A stretch of 16,117 bases of DNA from an uncultured Clostridia bacterium (GTDB taxonomy: Bacteria > Bacillota > Clostridia > Oscillospirales > CAG-272). The stretch lies in assembly GCA_947624945.1 (NCBI GenBank), contig CANQMJ010000050.1, positions 1 to 16,117 on the forward strand. Reading direction: 5' to 3'. The notes beneath the pieces are model-generated. The model had not been told where the DNA came from. It did not search any database and saw nothing but the letters and a program-made list of their open reading frames with translations. Shown here one piece after another: positions 13,284 through 16,117 of this stretch. A program made the position numbers and the translations under genes. The number at the start of each line of letters is the position of its first letter. Within the stretch, counting starts at the first letter, position 1.

Positions 13284-14657
13284 ATGCTTGAACTATCATC
13301 AAAATCAAACCTGCTCGAACAGAAATCGTACAAATTCTCGCTTCAGGACGTCGCGGAGCCGAATCTTTACCGCGACATATACAGCTACGACGAGGTGCCG
13401 AAGATACCGTTCAACCACCGCCGCGTGCCGATGGATATGCCCGAACGCATATACATAACGGACACGACGCTGCGCGACGGTCAGCAGTCGATGGAGCCGT
13501 ACTCACCCGAACAGATCGAGACGATATATAAGCTGCTCTCAAAGCTGTCGGGGCCGAAAGGCATCATTCGTCAGACCGAGTTTTTCATATACAGCAAAAA
13601 GGACCGCGAGGCGATAGAGCGCTGCATGGCGCTCGGACTCGAATTCCCCGAGATAACGACGTGGATACGCGCGAACCGCGACGATTTCCGCCTCGTGCGC
13701 GACCTCGGCGTAAAGGAAACGGGCATACTCGTCTCATGCTCCGACTATCACATCTTCAAAAAGCTCAAAATGACGCGCCGTCAGGCGATGGAGCACTATC
13801 TGCGCACTGTCGCCGACGCGTTTGAAGCGGGCGTTCGTCCGCGCTGCCACTTCGAGGACATAACGCGCGCAGACTTCTACGGCTTCGTCGTGCCGTTCGT
13901 CAACGAGCTGCAAAAGATGTCGGCGGACGCCGGCATACCGGTGAAGATACGCGCATGCGACACGATGGGGTACGGGGTCCCGTACTCGGAGGTCGCGCTT
14001 CCGCGCAGCGTGCCGGGCATCATATACGGCATACACCACTATTCGGACGTGCCGCACGATATGATAGAGTGGCACGGCCACAACGACTTTTACAAGGCGG
14101 TCCCGAACGCGACGGCGGCATGGCTGTACGGCGCGGGCGCCGTCAACTGCTCGCTGCTCGGCATAGGCGAGCGCACGGGCAATATCCCGCTCGAGGCGAT
14201 GGTATTCGAGTATGCGTCGCTCAAAGGGACGCTCGACGGCATGGACACGACGGTCATAACCGAAATATCGGAGTTTTTCGCAAACGAGATAGGTTACAGC
14301 ATACCGCCGATGACGCCGTACGTGGGTGGTCAGTTCAACATGACGAAGGCGGGCATACACGCGGACGGTTTACTCAAAGATGAGGAAATATACAACATCT
14401 TCGACACGGGCAAGATACTCGGACGTCCCGCGATGGTGTCCGTCGGCAAAACGTCTGGACTCGCCGGTATCGCGTACTGGCTCAACGCGCATTTCCGTCT
14501 GACTGGCGCGGCGGCGATAGACAAGCGCTCGCCTATCGTTGAGATGATGAAAGAAAAAATAGACGCCGAATACGAGGACGGCAGGCAGACGGAGTTTTCG
14601 ACAGAGGAGCTTGAAAAGCTCGCATATGAGGCGTCCGACGGCTCGCTTTCAAAGTGA
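13284..14657 (+). CDS. Re-type citrate synthase (homocitrate/isopropylmalate synthase family)
   Basis: A 457-aa HMGL-like TIM-barrel enzyme expected to condense acetyl-CoA and oxaloacetate to citrate. The motifs are those of the Clostridium kluyveri Re-citrate synthase type rather than LeuA: N-terminal block NLYRDIYSYDEVPKIPF, ITDTTLRDGQQ with the catalytic Arg-Asp, LSGPKGIIRQTEFF, SWIRAN-like TTWIRANRDDF, RCHFEDITRADFYGF, EWHGHNDFYKA with the metal-binding His pair, GIGERTGN, and AGIHADGLLKDEEIYNIFD. The neighbouring aconitase gene, not LeuC, supports citrate over isopropylmalate. A TTG at 13239 would add 15 residues but lies in the -10 box; the ATG at 13284 has AAAGGAGA 5-6 nt upstream. Homocitrate synthase remains the main alternative. 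Confidence 0.87.
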   Translation: MLELSSKSNLLEQKSYKFSLQDVAEPNLYRDIYSYDEVPKIPFNHRRVPMDMPERIYITDTTLRDGQQSMEPYSPEQIETIYKLLSKLSGPKGIIRQTEFFIYSKKDREAIERCMALGLEFPEITTWIRANRDDFRLVRDLGVKETGILVSCSDYHIFKKLKMTRRQAMEHYLRTVADAFEAGVRPRCHFEDITRADFYGFVVPFVNELQKMSADAGIPVKIRACDTMGYGVPYSEVALPRSVPGIIYGIHHYSDVPHDMIEWHGHNDFYKAVPNATAAWLYGAGAVNCSLLGIGERTGNIPLEAMVFEYASLKGTLDGMDTTVITEISEFFANEIGYSIPPMTPYVGGQFNMTKAGIHADGLLKDEEIYNIFDTGKILGRPAMVSVGKTSGLAGIAYWLNAHFRLTGAAAIDKRSPIVEMMKEKIDAEYEDGRQTEFSTEELEKLAYEASDGSLSK

Positions 14658-14671
14658 CGGGGGAGTGTGCT

Positions 14672-15328
14672 GTGAATCTTGAAAAAATTTCGCTCTCCGA
14701 CCGCGTATACGAAACGCTCAGGGACGCGGTGCTCGACCGAAAGTACGCGCCCGGCGAATATCTGACAGAGCTGCGGCTGTCGGGCGAGCTCGGCGTCAGC
14801 CGCACGCCGATAAGAGAAGCGCTGCGGCGGCTGTCGCAGGACGGCATCGTCGAGGAAACGCCGAGAGGCGTGCTCGTCGTCGGCGTCAGCGGCGAGGAGG
14901 CGGCGGTCATATACGAGATGCGCGCGCGCATCGAGGGATACGCGGCGCGGCTGTTCACCGAACGCGTCACTGACGGGATGATCGCAGAGCTCGTCGAGAA
15001 CATCGAGCTTCAGGAGTTCTACTCGGGCAAAAGCGCCGACAGCGAGCGCAACCTCGACACGCGCTTCCACGCGGTCATATACGAAAACTGCGGCAGCCGC
15101 GTGCTCGCCGACACGCTCTCGTCGCTGCACGGCAAGGTGCGGCTCTACCGCCGCGCCGTCTACGAGGACGGCGAACGCGCAAAGGACGCGGCGCGCGAGC
15201 ACCGCATGATATACGAGGCTATAAAAGATCGCGACGCGGAACGCGCGGAAGCGCTCGTCACAGAGCACATAGAAAACGCCCGCGCGCACATACTCGCGCA
15301 GCTCAAAACGAAACGTGAGGTAAACTGA
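14672..15328 (+). CDS. GntR family regulator, FadR/FCD subfamily
   Basis: A 218-aa transcription factor. The N-terminal winged helix contains GELGVSRTPIREALRRLSQD (38-57), the usual GntR recognition region. The C-terminal all-helical FCD domain has the metal/ligand residues D129, H133, H177 and H199 in the standard D-x3-H, H, H arrangement. FCD regulators typically respond to carboxylic acids bound through the metal, so citrate or a related acid is a plausible effector in this operon. A GTG at 14654 overlaps the citrate synthase stop and would also be open, but the GTG at 14672 has GGGGGAG 6 nt upstream and starts close to the conserved fold, so I chose it. Placed between citrate synthase and aconitase, 2 nt from the latter, it probably controls the operon. 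Confidence 0.92.
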   Translation: MNLEKISLSDRVYETLRDAVLDRKYAPGEYLTELRLSGELGVSRTPIREALRRLSQDGIVEETPRGVLVVGVSGEEAAVIYEMRARIEGYAARLFTERVTDGMIAELVENIELQEFYSGKSADSERNLDTRFHAVIYENCGSRVLADTLSSLHGKVRLYRRAVYEDGERAKDAAREHRMIYEAIKDRDAERAEALVTEHIENARAHILAQLKTKREVN

Positions 15329-15330
15329 AA

Positions 15331-16117
15331 ATGGAAAAACTGACGATAGCGCAGAAGATAATAAAATCGCACCTCATAGAGGGCGACATGACGCCCGGCG
15401 GCGACGTGGCGATACGCATAGACCAGACGCTGACGCAGGACGCGACGGGAACGATGGCGTATCTCGAATTCGAGACGATGGGCATACCGCGCGTCAAAAC
15501 GGAGCTGTCGGTCGCATACGTCGACCACAACACGCTCGGCGCGGGATTTGAAAACGCCGACGACCACCGCTACATCAGAACGGTCGCGGAAAAGCACGGC
15601 GTACGCTTCTCGCGCCCCGGCAACGGCATATGTCACCAGGTACATCTCGAGCGGTTCGGACGCCCGGGCGCGACGCTCATCGGCTCCGACAGCCACACGC
15701 CGACGTGCGGCGGACTCGGTATGCTCGCGATAGGGGCGGGCGGCATGGACGTCGCCGTCGCTATGGGCGGCGGCGCGTACCACATCACGATGCCGAAGAT
15801 GTACCGCGTCAACCTGCACGGAAAGCTCCGACCGTTCGTGACGGCCAAGGACGTGAGCCTTGAGATACTGCGCATACTGACCGTCAAGGGCGGCGTCGGC
15901 GCGATAATTGAATGGGGCGGCGACGGTATCATGACGCTGTCGGTGCCGGAGAGGGCGACGATAACGAACATGGGCGCCGAGCTCGGCGCGACGACGTCGA
16001 TATTCCCCTCCGACGAGGTCACGCGTGCATTTTTGCGCGCGCAGGGACGCGAGGACGTCTACGTTCCGCTCGCATCCGACGAGGGCGCGCGCTATGACCG
16101 CGTTATCGACATCGACC
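15331..16117 (+). CDS. Aconitate hydratase, N-terminal part (runs off window)
   Basis: The frame is open to the right edge, giving 262 codons of an enzyme that interconverts citrate and isocitrate using a [4Fe-4S] cluster. Aconitase-type motifs seen are QDATGTMAYLEFE (37-49), YVDHN with the active-site Asp-His, RPGNGICHQVHLERFGRPG, and GSDSHTPTCGGLGMLAIGAGG. These fit aconitase better than LeuC, and the QDATGT block and the HQVHLERF block are typical of the roughly 640-aa clostridial and archaeal-like form. The cluster cysteines lie beyond the window edge and cannot be checked. The ATG is 2 nt after the GntR stop, with GAGG about 11 nt upstream, so translation is probably coupled. Confidence 0.9.
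   Translation, partial: MEKLTIAQKIIKSHLIEGDMTPGGDVAIRIDQTLTQDATGTMAYLEFETMGIPRVKTELSVAYVDHNTLGAGFENADDHRYIRTVAEKHGVRFSRPGNGICHQVHLERFGRPGATLIGSDSHTPTCGGLGMLAIGAGGMDVAVAMGGGAYHITMPKMYRVNLHGKLRPFVTAKDVSLEILRILTVKGGVGAIIEWGGDGIMTLSVPERATITNMGAELGATTSIFPSDEVTRAFLRAQGREDVYVPLASDEGARYDRVIDID

Noticed and set aside
13284..14657. 2-isopropylmalate synthase (LeuA)
   Set aside because: Motif blocks match the Re-citrate synthase type and the downstream gene has aconitase motifs rather than LeuC; no leucine genes are in view.
1..16117. CRISPR array, transposase, phage genes or toxin-antitoxin pair
   Set aside because: No regularly spaced repeats, no transposase or integrase motifs, and neither XRE gene has an adjacent small toxin-like gene.

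Overview
The window looks like chromosome of a fairly GC-rich member of the Clostridia (Bacillota). The evidence is the gene set: a Re-type citrate synthase, CarD, a TelA family protein, an ABC-F ATPase, VanZ and an M32 carboxypeptidase. Shine-Dalgarno sites are strong, and several promoters are near-perfect TTGACA-N17-TATAAT sites. Codon use is odd for a GC-rich genome: ATA is the main Ile codon and ACG the main Thr codon. No phage, IS element or CRISPR array is visible.

Layout, left to right. (1) 1-3741 (+): end of a small membrane protein with an acidic tail, a TelA-family protein, then an ABC-F ATPase whose leader contains a long hairpin element. A shared terminator closes the block. (2) 3758-4531 (-): an AT-rich GNAT acetyltransferase gene just 3' of a tRNA-Val(GAC) gene that has its own promoter and terminator. 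(3) 4610-6289: a D-lactate dehydrogenase (LdhA type) convergent with a VanZ-like membrane protein. (4) 6386-8794 (+): a small six-cysteine protein, a CarD-type RNA polymerase regulator and a metallocarboxypeptidase. (5) 8913-11424 (+): an unusual fusion of an XRE helix-turn-helix domain to a complete phosphoglucosamine mutase (GlmM), followed by a free-standing left-handed beta-helix protein resembling the acetyltransferase half of GlmU. These two plausibly act in succession on GlcN-1-P toward UDP-GlcNAc. (6) 11425-13210: on the minus strand a consensus promoter with no gene after it, an XRE-plus-helical-repeat regulator, and what looks like the decayed C-terminus of a paralogue. (7) 13211-16117 (+): Re-citrate synthase, a GntR/FCD regulator and the start of aconitase, an apparent operon for the oxidative route from oxaloacetate and acetyl-CoA toward isocitrate, 2-oxoglutarate and glutamate.

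The most interesting signals are the HTH-GlmM fusion and a family of three related hairpin elements (1687-1739, 10699-10757, and 11431-11503 in reverse). Two of them lie directly before genes that lack a normally spaced ribosome binding site. In both, a purine-rich SD-like tract sits on the 5' side of a 38-nt hairpin and the start codon 7-9 nt on its 3' side, so folding would bring SD and start into normal range. The third has a perfect promoter but no gene behind it and could be a small RNA.
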